The position numbers were made by a program, and so were the translations under genes. The notes below the pieces were generated by a model. The model had not been told where the DNA came from and did no database searches. It saw only the letters and a list, made by a program, of their open reading frames with translations. Positions 22,863 to 35,740 of a stretch of DNA of 64,000 nt are shown in pieces; position 1 is the stretch's first letter, and each line of letters begins with the position of its first letter. This DNA comes from Adenanthera pavonina. Its lineage: Eukaryota > Streptophyta > Magnoliopsida > Fabales > Fabaceae. The stretch lies in assembly GCA_026686845.1 (NCBI GenBank), contig JAIVEN010000015.1, positions 9,343,501 to 9,407,500 of the forward strand, in the 5' to 3' direction.

Positions 22863-25800
22863 TTAGGCTGCCAGAACTGGAACTCGCTTGTGTCCCATGA
22901 AAGCTTGCCTTAGCATATAATACCCATTTCTATAGTGCTCAATTGAGAAGCATAGCTGCCTTATGGCCTCTCGTTTCTCTTCTGCTCCCTCTAAGATCAC
23001 AATTCTTTGTTTCTCAACCTCTTCCTCTAGTTTCTTCGCTCTTGATTTTAGCTCCTCCATATCAGCAATCACCTGCTCTTGTTCAAGGTGCTGCTGTTTC
23101 AAATGCCTGTCCAGGTCTTCATTTCGATGATCTCTGGTATTTACCTCTTCCTTGAGTGAACCGACTTCTGCTTTAAGATTCTCCCTCTCTAATTTTAAAG
23201 CATCGAGGGTTACGTTGAGATCTTTCATGCAGCTCTCTCTTTCTTTTATGTCTGCCTTTAACAGCTCTGATTCACCCTTGAGTGTTTCCTCTATCTCATT
23301 TTTCTTGGAGTTGATCTTTCTAATCTCCTCTTCGAAGGCACGGCCTCGGCTTTCCCATTCCCTGACCTGCTCTTTCAAAGAAGTTTGTTCCTCCAGCAAT
23401 TTGGACATTTGAGACTTTATCTCTGCTTTCTCAGGGAAGATTTTCTGCTCTGCATCAGATACAGCTGTTTTTAAATCCCTGATCTCTTGATCTCGGTCTG
23501 TGAGACTAGATTTTAACCTCAAAAGTCTTTCTTGGAGTTTGGTGCTCTCTCTTTTCTCAGAATTGAATTTAGTTTTCCAAGCAGCAGCATCTTTCCGAGC
23601 CGAGTCAAGCTGATCCTGTAATTGCTGGATCCTTTCAGAGAATTTACTGCCCTCAAATTTCAATGAAGCAATGTGCTTTTCTGAGTCATCAAGTTTTTGT
23701 TTGGTGATTCTTAGCTCAACCTTCAGTGACTTAATCTTACTATCTGGTTCCAACAATTCCTCCTTCTCCAAAGAGGCTGATGTTTTCAGGGTGAGTGACC
23801 CTCCTGTCTGGATGTCTCCTTCACTTGGAGATAATTCGCCAGCAGCATGCAGATTGGCTGCTTCCACGGACTTGTATTTTTCAAGCTTAGTTTTCAGTTT
23901 AGTGATTTCTTCTCTTGAAATTCTCAACTTATCATTTACAATCCTCAGTTCTTCTTCATACCCATTAATTTTAGTATGAATAGCTTCAACATTCTCGTTT
24001 CCTAGCTCCCTAGATGAAACCTCTGCATTCTCCTCTTCTTGCATCCAGAGCTTTTCTTTTACCTCACGAAGCTCAATTTCCAAGTCAAATATCTTTCTGT
24101 TTAGCCCATTGTCACTACCATTCCCTGAGAAAATGGAGTAATTGTTAACCGAAGAACAATCAGATTCCTCTTCAGAATCTGTTAATGTAGAGGATTCATC
24201 TCCTTCTTTTTGGCAAACATCAGAACCATTTCCACTAGAGCCAAGGAAGACATCAAATCCAGCAGCTCGGTTGGCCGATATACGACGACCTACCCTTTTG
24301 GGGGAGGGCCAAACAGAGGATGGCTCAGATCCAACATCTGATATACCTGAGCCTTGGGATTGAAGTTCAGAGGGTATCTTCTTCCGCAATTCCCCCGTCA
24401 CATTATCATATCGTTCAGCCAGAGCACGGTACATACGATGGAATTCCTCTACCAGAGAAACTAATTCAGGCCTCTTCTGATAATACATCTCAGCCTTTTT
24501 GGCAAATGAATCTCCATCGTGTTCAATCAGCCTCAACATTCGCTTCACATTCTGGTCCATTTCTGCGATGAAAGATCGTTTAATCTTTTTCTTGAATGAT
24601 ATTGTGATGAAAAATAGTAGAATATAATTACTGCTACTAAGAGATTTAAAGAACACAACATGATAAATCTAATTCCTTCCCAACTGCTGGGAAGTTGGGA
24701 ACGGGAAACTACTCTAGTAGATTACAACAATATTAGTTTCTTTACTTACATTAACTTTTCCTTCTTTAGACTACGTAACAAAGATCCCAATGTTGAAGGC
24801 CAGAAAGCTCATTATCCAGTAAAAGAGCAACAAATGTCGTTAGAAGAACAAAAGAAATGACTTTGTTGACTACGACCTGGTTTATTACATAGGCGTGTAG
24901 AAGGTAAATGTTTAAGCAAAACCCATCAAAAAGCACCAATGTGACCAAATAAATGTTAAAAATAAATTTATAAACAAAATTGAGCATGCCAATGTCTTAA
25001 ATAAAACATAACCAATGTACTAAAAATATTAAAAAAAAAATCGCTTTAGTTTGTTGTGAGGCTTTATTTTCAAAACATATGATTGAAACTCCATATTTTA
25101 TTTCCTTTTAAATAACCCTAAGATATTCTCTCCTCTCCTAAGAGATGTCCAAATTATCGAACCTTCACCTTTTTTCTGAAAACTTACACTCTTCTCCCTT
25201 AAATCAAATGATGTACTACACTAACATCCCCGACCATAAAAGATAAATTAGAATTAAATAATTAAATAATATTAACATAAATATCATTCTCAAGGGTATT
25301 TTGGTCATCTTTTGGTTTCAAGAGAGTTTCATGTAAATTTTGGTTGTGTAATTTCAGAACGATTTAAAAGAGAGTAATTTACCCCTTTTAATCATATTGG
25401 CGCTTCCATATTTAGTTTCTTACTCTACCCCTGAATATATCTAAACTAGATCCTCCAAAAAGTATGATAATAATAGGGTAAAACAAACCTTTAAATTAAA
25501 TTCTAATTGCACGTCAAACTGTAAAGAATACGACAAAAAAATCCATTGACTACCAATCCATTTGATAAAGAAAGGAAGCGAAGTTGTTCTGATTCCCAAG
25601 CAGCCATCACCAGATGACTTAATTTAAGTATACCTCAATGGTATACAACGACCTTACCACTAAATGTAGACTAACAGTTGACCATTCAACTATTTCTAAG
25701 CAAATTTTGACACATCCATAAGAGGTTTTCTATGATTTCCTTAATCATGATCTGGAGCAGCATCCCTTGTTTAGGTTTGCTTTTCTTCAATTTGATAGTT

Positions 25801-26421
25801 AACTACAAAGGAAAAAAGAGAAAATTAAACATAAAAGTTCAGTTGCACATACAATTGCTCACCTTCAAGATTTTCAGCAAGCCATTTAGAGTTCTTGGGA
25901 CTGATGTGACTATCCCACCACCTGGAATGTGACTTTTTTGATTCCATCCTCTTCATTTGCTTAGTAGGAGTGACCTGAAAATAGAACCCAGCACAATTAT
26001 GTCTGAATTAACCAAGAGAATCAGATGGTAGCGCGAAGCCAATCTTTGAAGTAAATCCAATGAAAAAACAGGGAAAGGAGCATCATATACTTGGAAATCA
26101 ATAATTATTTTCACCACTTTTAACATTGAAAACATTAGTATGTATTAGTTGTAGCTATCCATTCAAAGTTAGATTTCACTTCGATATCTATTAAATTACA
26201 AGATCTATGGATGGTCAATTGACTAAAAAACTCTATCTATAAATGCAAAGTTTTTTTTGTCCCTCCAATTGTTTGCCCATGCCCACAGTTATAAATGCGA
26301 GTAATGACCCAAAGCTCTTATTATAAGGTAAGGGAGAAACTGCATTTGCCTGCAAATGTCATAAGTCTAGCAATAAATGTGTTGAGAGTCAAGTTCCATC
26401 TCTTACCCCAGAAGCAGCCAT
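22863..26421 (-). CDS. NETWORKED 4-type (NET4) NAB-domain actin-binding coiled-coil protein
   Basis: Coding exons on the minus strand: 26421-26407 (M-A-A-S-G), 25974-25863 and 24562-22863, giving 608 residues; all joins keep frame with good GT-AG sites. A stop precedes this ATG in frame across the 5' UTR splice, which fixes the start. The NAB (KIP1-like) domain covers about residues 19-100 and includes WWDSHISPKNSKWL and AEMYYQKRPELVSLVEEFHR. After a Ser/acidic linker comes a long coiled coil (about 190-595), containing the NET4-typical block around KIFPEKAEIK and the C-terminal EKREAIRQLC. Known NET4 proteins bind F-actin and associate with the vacuole membrane; that role is inferred. The tryptophan triplet usual at the domain start (WWW) reads RWW here. 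Almost the whole protein is one exon. Confidence 0.93.
24563..25862 (-). other. NET4 intron splitting the NAB domain
   Basis: A 1.3-kb AT-rich intron (donor GTGAGC, acceptor CATCGCAG) interrupts the NAB domain after residue 42. Nothing else recognised in it. Confidence 0.8.
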
Positions 26422-27560
26422 CTGCTTCTTCCCGTGCTCGTTGACCAAAGATCTGAAATCAATAAAAACAAGTATATACAAAAACTGCTGCGCATAAAAG
26501 CCACAAAATTAATCCTGAAACGCATAAATGTGATGAGAATTTACAGAAAAATAACGAGAACAAGACACGCGAGATTTTTTTTTTTGGAGGGAACGAATAA
26601 CTTGAATGAGTGGAGCGGAAGTCTACTATATGAATCGGATATTGGTTGAAGGTTATTGTACGATTTTTTTTAAAAGAAAAAGGAGCGTGACCGGACGCGC
26701 CTGAGAAGCGCGCGGAAAAATTTAAAGTGTGGCGGAAATTGACTAATTATGCATCCGCATTTGAGGACAACTGGCTAACTAGACGTCCAACTATCGCCAC
26801 GCGTAAATATCTGTAACCGCCTTACATTAGGATGGTGCTAGCTGCTATCACATTAGTGTTTTTCTTTTTTCTTAATGCCTACGAACATTTTACCTGTACC
26901 GTGATTTTTAGGAGAAAGTCCAAAAGGACGAAAACAAAAATTGGTGACTTCAGGGAACAAATGGAGACAATTAGGAGAACCTCCGCCTCGAGAAGCGCTA
27001 ATAATCCAGAAATGCGCTGGCATATTCACTCTCAAATTTAAAATAACAAGTTTACCGAATAAAAAATTCTAAATATACAGTAAAAATTCATACAAACAAA
27101 ATCACAGCATCGCATCGATGTTCTCGTAACTTCTATGGCGTTGGCGTTGAGAAGAACAGATTCAAATTCAATAGGATGATTACTTAGTGGCCAAAGGAAA
27201 CAATAAAATGTTCACTGAAGAAAGCAAACCATTTAAAATTCCAATAATTCAGCATATGTCCTTCAAATAAAAGAATCCAAGAATAGAAATCAATCACAGA
27301 ATTCAGTTCTCTCCGAACAAGATTCACGAATTCATCTTCAACAAATCTTCAAGGAAGAGGAACAGTCAAACTGATTTGCAATAGCAGGAAGAACAAAAGA
27401 GAAAGAGGTTTACTTACGTTGATGAAAGGATCTATTCGGAGGAGACTATAAAGACTGAGGAGGCCGATTTCCGGTTGCGAAGAGGGAGAGAATTGGAAGA
27501 GACGTGGAGGGAATAAGAGAGGCAGAGTCAAAGGGAAGGAAGAAGTGGGTTCCGAATTTA
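26407..27560 (-). other. NET4 5' leader: start exon, long intron and first exon
   Basis: The short exon 26452-26407 carries the last 31 bases of 5' UTR and five codons. Its acceptor is GATTTCAG. An upstream non-coding exon ends at 27418 with a perfect donor (AAC then GTAAGT) and probably begins near 27560. The intervening intron of about 965 bp has no coding content that I can support. Exact transcription start not determined. Confidence 0.6.
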
Positions 27561-27599
27561 CGGGCCACACCCACACAGCTCACATGTTATTCTGCTCTG

Positions 27600-28342
27600 C
27601 TAGTCAAACTTTCCATTTCCTATTATGCGGTGTAATAATAATTCATTCTAATTAAAAATAAAATTGTAAATATATATTAATTTATTAAATAAAAATTATC
27701 TCTTATATTTTATAATGAAATATATTTAAAAATATTTCCTACATTTTGAAATGAAAGTAATATTTACTATAATAAAATTGTATATTTGTTATATTTTAAT
27801 CAAAATAAAGAATATATATAATTTTTTTAATGAAAATTTATTTAAAATGCATTTAGATATTTAAAAATCGCTAAGCATGTACATGGATGGTCGAGATTTG
27901 CTTTGATAAATGTGGAGGGCATATTTATAAAATAATAAAAAAAATAATACAAATAAATATAATTATGAGATATAGATAACTAGACTACAAATCTCTAATT
28001 AAAAAAAAAAACTGAGATGTAGACACCCCGCAAAGTTAATTTTTTTGTGTCGCTTCCTCCATGCATATCTGAATATTGATGCCACCATTTAATATTTAAT
28101 TAATATAGAAGCGTGTTGAATTTTAATTTTTAAAATAATCTAGAAACGCTGCGTCATAAAACAATAAATGAATCATAAATAATGTGGCCTCCAGTTCGCC
28201 TTTATTTTTGGGGTTGGAACTCATTCTTAATTGAGCGAATCTGAATACACTTTCTTTTGTCCACAAGTCAGAGGGAACGTGTGGCGCAATGAACAATTGA
28301 TTTTTTTTTTGTTAATAATCCGATTTTTTATACCACCAGAAT
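27600..28342. other. AT-rich intergenic DNA upstream of NET4
   Basis: Probable NET4 promoter side, then AT-rich spacer. No gene or bounded repeat seen. Confidence 0.45.
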
Positions 28343-28345
28343 TAA

Positions 28346-28786
28346 GGCCCGTTTGTGTAGTTTTTTTTAATATGAAAATCACTTTTTTCATATAAAAAAG
28401 TACTTTTAAAATTTTTTTAAGGTGTTTGTTTAAATTTTTAAAAATAATCAGAATTTTAAAAAAAATAATTTTATGCTTATTTTGAGAAGTTACTCTAGGT
28501 AGCTTTTGAGAAAAAGCAGTTGCGGTAAATGAGAGAGAGAAAGATATAAGATGCGGGATGCAACAATGTAATTTTAAAAATTACAAAAATAATAATATTT
28601 AACCCATGGAAATATTATAATATAAATCCATATTTTTTTTATTTATTAAACAATTTAAATAGTAATTATCTTTATTCTAATCAAACACAAAATAATTTCT
28701 GCTTTTTCAAAAATCTCTAAATAATTAATTATTTTTTTAAATAATCTAAAAATCACTTTTTTTAAAAACTTAAATAAATCGGGCCC
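28346..28786. mobile_element. Harbinger/Tourist-like MITE, about 440 bp
   Basis: The left end GGCCCGTTTGTGTAG and the right end read in reverse GGGCCCGATTTATTTAAG are inverted, with TAA on both sides (28343-28345 and 28787-28789). Arms rich in AAAAAGTGATTTTTA-like sequence face each other (near 28380 and 28755). Non-coding. The terminal match is short and old. Confidence 0.65.
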
Positions 28787-29299
28787 TAAATGAATATATT
28801 TTTTTTTATCGAGACAACTATAAATAAACACCTAACCACCTGCCCCTGTTTAAATATCTAAAATGGTAACTTACAACTTCTTGTATGTACCATGATTAAA
28901 TTATTTTATTGAACTTGTTAAAAAATTATTTGCTTTGATATTAAGTAGAAATTATACCTCAATTAATAGCAAAAAAATAATATTCTTAATCCTAAAGTAT
29001 CTTGTTTAAAAATATTCTAATAATTTAGACATTTTTTCATATTTTAAAAAGTGAAAAAATGAGCTACATTTAGTTTTCTTTTAGGTAAGGATGAGTTAAG
29101 ATTATTGTGGAGTTATTTTATTTGGATGCGATAATATTTAAATTTAAATAATATCAAGCATTAAACAGTGTCATAAAAAGGTAGACTAATGTTTTAACAA
29201 AACAAAATTATACTAATGCTCGCTTTTTATATTTAGCAATTTAAAAGATTTTTTGATAAATAAATTGTTTGAAACAAATAACATATTCACAAAATAATA

Positions 29300-29567
29300 C
29301 TCCATTTAGTCCTTAATATAAGATCCTTTTAACCAAATCATCACGCGGATTAAGAATTGGAATTAAAACTATTTAACTACCTCGATTTCTCCGAAAATTT
29401 CAACATTTTTCTAAAACTACCCTTATTTAATCTTTCTCTCTTTCTCTTTGGATATATTAAATAGGGACATTTTTTTAGAAGTGTATAATAAATATTACCT
29501 CGTATATTGTAAAGGGTCTTATAGTTAAAATCAGGACAAAAGGTCCTATATATAGGACCGGAGGGAG
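29300..29567. mobile_element. Stowaway-like MITE (Tc1/mariner type), 268 bp
   Basis: The left end is CTCCATTTAGTCCTTAATAT and the right end read in reverse is CTCCCTCCGGTCCTATATAT. Both are flanked by TA (29298-29299 and 29568-29569), the Stowaway signature. Non-coding. Confidence 0.8.
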
Positions 29568-29569
29568 TA

Positions 29570-31197
29570 CATAGAAAAAAAATTTAAAAATAATAATTCA
29601 ATTTAAATAGTGACATTTAATTTAACATGATGAATTTGAACACTGTCGCAAATTTAAAAATATTCTTTTAGAATAAATTAATTATATATTATAAAATATA
29701 AATATATAATTAATAAAAATAATTAAGAGAAAATGAAACCGCCTTTTGACTATTCTTGTTTAATTTTCTAAAATTGATTGGTTTTGAAATTGTCCGAAGA
29801 GTCTGTTTAATGGAATTTTCAAAACCACGCCATGTAAGTCTCAATTTTCTAGGAATAAAGTAAGGTATTCCCAACATTACTTCAAATTGAAAAGGCATTA
29901 GAAAGGTTTTAAGTTCCACGATAATCAATGACTGTTAAGCTAATTGTAATCTTGCTCGTAGCCTTGTTAAAGTTTAATCAATTATCTTCTCTAAAAAAAA
30001 AAGTTTCTGTATTATTATTGTAGTGTTTGTTATTTCTTCTTCTTCTTTTTTTGGTGGTATAAATACGATATTGTTTGACATTCATTTCTCATATTCTAAA
30101 AGAATTACTAGATGAAGAACCGTATCTAATCAATACGAGTATAATCTATTAACCACGAATAGCGCTACCCACCTTATCTGGCCAAAAACCAAAAGAGCTA
30201 CCCACCTTAAATTATGTAGTACTAAAACACAAGGATCTACTTTTGTTTTCTTAGAATTAATGATTGTAATGTCAGGAGACACAGAAGAGGAAAGAAAGTC
30301 ATGTTTCTTTCTTCTCTTCTCTGGGGGTGAGTGCGAGCGAAAACGAAAACTGCTTTTAGAAAGGGAATGGGACTAGACAGTGCTTTGATGCCGTATCCTC
30401 CTATTCATAACTTCATTTATTTGATATTTATTTCTCATCCTGCTCGACTCTGACTACCTATCTGCCACTACTTTCTTTCTCTCATAAGCCCCATTTTGCT
30501 TTTGACCAATCATGCACGCAACACGCTCCCTCTTCTCCCATTCTTCTAAAAAGAGATGTTATCATATTTTATGAGATTTTTTCAATGATATATTTATAAT
30601 TTATTTTTTTATAAATTATTATTAAATTTTTTAAATAAAAAATATTTTTAATTAATTAAATAATATTTAATGTGAATTGTATTAATATATTAAATAAGAA
30701 TAAGAAAAAAATATTTAATTTTTTTTATTTTAAAAAAATAATTATTTTTCTTAATTTACATCAAGTAGTTAAAAATTTATTATAAAAAGATCTGAAGAAA
30801 ATATTTTTTAGTAAATTTTTTACTTGTTACATAAACATAACACAAAAAAAGAAAAAAACTATACTATTAACATAAACATTACTTCCCATGATTGGTTTAT
30901 ATCTTAATGTCTTGGCAGTTAGAATGTTATTTCAAAATCCAAAAGTTTTATGATTTTCAATTACTTCTCATTGAACTTGTGCCTTTATAAATCAAAATTT
31001 TAATGACCTTTTCCAATTCTTACAAAAAAAAAAGAATTTAATTAGTAAGTGGGAATTGGCTCTCACTTTGTCCTCTACACTGGTCCTGGTTCCATTTACG
31101 AATATAACGTGTTTATAAAAATTTGGTTGTGAGCTCCACCTGGTCCTATAAACATAACATATGAAATCATACAGCGTGTTGCTATCATATTATTATA
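29570..31197. other. AT-rich intergenic DNA
   Basis: No supported gene or RNA. Possible old inverted-repeat material near 30550-30830 is too degraded to bound. Confidence 0.45.
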
Positions 31198-31199
31198 TA

Positions 31200-31439
31200 C
31201 TCCTATGTTTCTTTTTATCTATTACTTTTAAAAAAAATTATTTTCATTTATTTATACATTAAGATTATAAGACAATATTAATTATTATTTTTTCAATTAT
31301 ATTATTATATATCCTTTTAAAAATCAGAGATAACATTAATTGTTTTCTTATTTATGTTAGAAAATTTAAAATAAATTTTTTAATTTATATTTCTTAATTT
31401 ATATGCTAAAATCTTAAACAATAAATAAAAAAATGGAGG
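31200..31439. mobile_element. Stowaway-like MITE, degraded (about 240 bp)
   Basis: Starts CTCCTATGTTTC after TA and ends ATGGAGG before TA, with an AT-rich interior. Ends match the CTCC...GGAG Stowaway pattern but the terminal repeats have diverged. Confidence 0.5.
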
Positions 31440-31441
31440 TA

Positions 31442-32537
31442 ATATTTGTTAATTGTTACATATGACAAATATTAAAAAAATAGATAAAAATATTTAAGAA
31501 ATATATTTTGTTTACAAAATTAATATATTAATCTTTTTTGGCTGACAATATATTGACCTTAAAATATAACAACAAATCCACTTAACTACAAAATGGAATA
31601 CATGCCATCAAACCCTAAACATTGCTTTTGTTTGCCAATCACCAAACATTGCTTTAACTGAAATATTGTTTTTCCATTGATTTTTTTTCAATATATAAGA
31701 TGAACTATATATTTATGTAGTGTGGTAGTGGTATATAATCCCCATTGTAATAAATACTTGAGATGAGAGAAACAAATGTTAGTGACGATGATAAAATAAT
31801 AAATATAACACAAAAATAACGGTAACAGCATGCATGATGATGGCATTGGATATTGAGGTCCATGCGTCAATGAAAATTTCACGGGAAAATGAATCAATTA
31901 GATGATTATATGTACAGCAGTAAATTGAATCATAAACTCAATTATTTTAAAATTAAATCCATACATGATGTCAAGTTAATGAATTAAGTTGATCGAAGGT
32001 CTGATCTCCTTGGTGTTTCAATATCTAGACGTATAAGAGAAGCAAGGTCTTGGTAGAATCTTGTGGTTATAAACAAAGCTCATCTTAAGATACTATTATT
32101 ATTTATCACGTAGGATGTTATTTATATCTGAAATGTTTATCACAATGGGCTAGATAATGGAAATAGTGGTATCAGAACACGGTATAAAGTACAGTTTCAT
32201 GGGACAAACATGTTAAACAGTCACAAAGACTTGCAAAAGCACATGAAACTGACAATAATGGTATAATGACATTTCAAGTTTGTAAAATTCTGGAAATACA
32301 ACAGATATTTAATAAATAACTTAATCTGAATAGCAAGTGATATATTTGAATTTGAATAGCAAACAATATATTTGAGTATCTAGGAATCACATTCAGACCT
32401 AAGAAAGTCAAGCTCAGCTTAAGAGTACTTGAGAAAGTTGGTTCAAGAAGTCTAAAAGCTATGTGCCAGATTGCCAGGCGTATAGATACAAAAATGTATT
32501 ACAATATCAGAGGAAAATCTCGATTGATTTGATAACA
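31442..32537. other. Non-coding flank of the DUF1764 copy
   Basis: No gene supported. The last few dozen bases could be former 3' UTR of the DUF1764-like sequence. Confidence 0.4.
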
Positions 32538-32913
32538 TCAGAAGCAACAGGAACAATCAAATGGACAGAGCAGGGTACTTCCAGCATCTGCTCTGTTAAT
32601 ACCCAACTCATCTTCATTGTAGATGGCAAGTCCATCCTCTGTTCTTTTTCTAGGTCTAGAAGATGGGTCTGCAAAGTCTCCACCATCTGACCCTTTGGTT
32701 TTCTTCTTCTGATTCTTCTTCGCTTTCTTGGGCCTCTTGGTTACATCTTCAGATTTTTCTGTTTTTTCCGCTTTAGATTTCTTCCTCTTTTTTCCTGCAA
32801 ATATCTCATCAATCTCACTACCTTGTTTTTGTGTGTGCTGAAGATGGTTTTTTCTCTTCTACAGCAGTGTCTTCTACTTGACTTGGGGATTTTTTGGAAC
32901 TCTTCTTTGTCAT
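32538..32913 (-). pseudogene. DUF1764-family protein gene copy with a frameshift
   Basis: Read on the minus strand from ATG at 32913, the frame gives MTKKSSKKSPSQVEDTAVEE and continues to about residue 30 in a Lys-rich stretch. There one extra base in an A-run (near 32830) moves the frame. After the shift it reads GSEIDEIFAGKKRKK, then a Lys-rich linker, GDFADPSSRPRKR, YNEDELGI and the terminal CPFDCSCCF before the stop at 32540-32538. This order (Lys-rich N-terminus, IDEIFAG box, GDFAD box, Cys-rich end) matches the eukaryotic DUF1764 family, whose function is unknown. The copy has no intron. It is either a retroposed pseudogene or a gene broken by one insertion; 376 bases is one more than a multiple of three. 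A sequencing error is possible. Confidence 0.75.
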
Positions 32914-33786
32914 TGGAGTGAAAAGAAAGCTGCATTTCATGTATAGTACAATGGTGACAACTTAGATATACACTAATGTAAAAATGAGGTACCACAACTT
33001 AGAGTTATCTATCACTGATTAGACAAAAGCCCTCACAAAGTCCAAATCGCTCGCCTTACAATGACAACCCCTCTTATTTGTAATAATATGAAGATGTACA
33101 CTGACTACAAGATAAATTCTTAAAGATAAGAACAACTTAGACTTTAGATGATGATCAAGCCCTAATCCTCTCCTAATATACTAGAAGTTCCACTTGGATA
33201 GGTTTCTCAATAATTGTAACTAACAATTTTGAAAGTCCATTTGTTTTATATTTATTGTTCAATTAAAACTTATGGTTTTTGGGTTGAATGAGTAAAAGTT
33301 GATTGTTATAGGTTAAAGATATCGAAAGGACATTAAATTAGGCAGCATATGATCATATAAGACTTCTCCAACTATAACCCTCTTCTTCACATGGTGATGA
33401 TTTTTTAAGTTGTTTAGATAAGCAACATCACTAATTTACCTTTGTTTTTTCCCTTCAACGTGCATCACCAAAGGATACAATCCCCATCTCTAAAACAAAT
33501 CTTCTCCAACATTATATACCTAAACAGATATCCAAGATATTTTGCTAGATGCAGAAGTTATCTAGAAGCCTTAAGGGGAGCTCTTTTCTGGATCCTTCAT
33601 CAGAATTTTATTCTTTCCTCATCATCATATCCTATTGTTATTTTCTCATATTATTCTACTTTAGCTGTTCGTTTCGTTAATGGGGGTTCTTTGCCTTGGT
33701 CTCTTAATCCTATTGTATTTGATATTAAGAACCTCCTTAGATCTTTCATTAGTTTCACCTTTTGCACAACCTTCTTTTTAATACTA
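32914..33786. other. Intergenic DNA
   Basis: A 122-codon frame at 33442-33810 runs into an ATT microsatellite and has no family match I recognise; treated as non-coding. Nothing else seen. Confidence 0.4.
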
Positions 33787-33787
33787 T

Positions 33788-33840
<53 letters not shown>
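33787..33840. repeat. (ATT)n microsatellite
   Basis: About 54 bases of ATT trinucleotide repeat with one interruption (AGT near 33810). Confidence 0.9.
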
Positions 33841-33870
33841 CATTTTTTATCCAAAAAATATATATATACC

Positions 33871-34535
33871 TTAACATGCCATTAAGAACCTTATTTGGAT
33901 CATTAAGTCATCGATTTTGGTCAAGCTAATTATTAGAATCGATAACACCTAATGGCTATATTTGGTAAAAATGAAACATTTTTAAGAGAAACGGAAAGAG
34001 AGAAGCAGAGGGAGGAGATGTTTCCTTCAAAAGGCTATTTTCATCCCTAGGAAGCTTAAATCATGTGTACCAAACATATGACACAAATATTTCTCTCTCA
34101 TTCTCCTTTTCATAAAACTCCCTTCCTATCCATGAAACCTAACCTAAATTCATCATTAAATTACCACATTTACAAGAATAATACAACCAAAGGTCAAAAT
34201 GTCACATTGACTACAAAAAGCAATCCAATAATCAATCTGAAATAAACAAACGCAATCAACAATGTTGCACGAGCATCAACCTGGCAATATTGTAACAATT
34301 TAGAATCAAAGCATACATTAACATGAAATTAATGAGCTCAATTGGATCATCAAGTCATCAATTTTGGTCAACCTGCTAACTAGAATCAATGACACCAAAT
34401 ATTAACCATTAAATAACAACATTCACGAGCAATACAACCAAAGGTACAAAAAGCAACCCATTAATCATTAATCAATATGAAACAAAACAACTGCAATCAA
34501 CAATAATGCACAAGCATAAACCTGGCATTGAATTA
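33871..34535. repeat. Imperfect direct duplication, one copy interrupted
   Basis: The segment with TTGGATCAT, AAGTCATC and TTTTGGTCAA at about 33885-33925 recurs near 34340-34372. The segment with ATACAACCAAAGGT, GCAATCAACAAT and CAACCTGGCA at about 34180-34285 recurs near 34430-34530. In the left copy the two blocks are separated by about 200 extra bases. That insert includes a foldback-like segment (TATATTTGGTA at 33957 and TACCAAACATA at 34068). Confidence 0.7.
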
Positions 34536-35740
34536 ATTCAAGGAACAGTTTTCCTTAACACAAGTTCATCCTCTAGGTGCCTCAGATACTGTAAGGCAAA
34601 GATATGATAAAATGGGATACTATACATATCCCAACACTATCATACTTTAATTTTTTGAAAAATCTAAGTCCCGATAAGGTTATATATGATTGAAATACGG
34701 CCTGGGTACTCCACCACAAAAATTCCTGCCCTGGTTTGAGTCAAAACTCGAAACCATGAAAAAAAAAAAAGAAAAGAAAACCTAAGTTAAAAAAAAAAGA
34801 AAAAGATCACAGTGCAATTTTAACGTGAAATAGAATAGAATAGCTAAATAGTGGGAGAAGAAGATTCTGATGAAGCAGCGATTCTTGATCTTCCTCTAGG
34901 TCACTGTCAGCTCTACATTCTAGTTTAGAGGTTGAGAAACTGAAGCTTCAGTAGAATATGGAGGTCAAGCTAGGAATTAGAGAGAAAGGTTCCAAATTTA
35001 ATTGATTGAGGGAACTGGAAAGGAAGGACTTGGAGAAAATAAAGGCTTAAGAGTCCTTGGGAGTTGGGAAAATGGGCCAACCTGACCCATATGAACAGGT
35101 TAAAAAACGGTATGAGTTGCGTTGGCCCATTTCTCGATGGGTTGAGAATTTCTCAGCACTACCTACGTTGGTGGATTTATATAGCCCAAGCACCAATATT
35201 CTTTTTTTAACATAAATTGATATAAATTCTAAAAAATACAATCGACCCATGTAACCTTCCATCCATTAATCTTACTTCTTCTCAATCCATCATAGATCTC
35301 CACCTATTATAAAACATCATAAAACAAATCCACATCATAATCATACATATTTCTTATCATTCATTATCAACACAATAATAATAAACACTTTCAAAACAAA
35401 TCCACATGAGCACATCAATTAATCCATAGACTAAACACTAAAGCTTTTTATTCATCATCATCAATAACAATATTTGAATCTTGCTTTCACTTTGAGAATA
35501 TATCAACTTTTTGAAGTTGATTCCTCATATTCGTCTCCATCCACAACAAATAATTAAATAAATTTCAAAGATTGAACAGTAATTAACACTTAGCTTCCAT
35601 CACAAAACTCTGATTTTTCAGCATATCCACATTCGTGGCAACACATAACTGGATCAACCAGTCAATGAGAAAGAAATTAAATCCAAAAATTGATATATAT
35701 ATATATATATATATGATGTGATCAACACCTTAATGCTCAG
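34536..35740. other. AT-rich intergenic DNA
   Basis: No gene supported. A segment near 35050-35165 ending CAGCACTA resembles the end of an old hAT element (reverse complement TAGTGCTG), but no partner end was found. An (AT)n tract lies at 35694-35713. Confidence 0.4.

Noticed and set aside
33442..33810. 122-codon frame
   Set aside because: Ends in the ATT microsatellite (poly-Tyr), has no domain and no splice or promoter context. A resemblance to RNase H-like retroelement ends was too weak.
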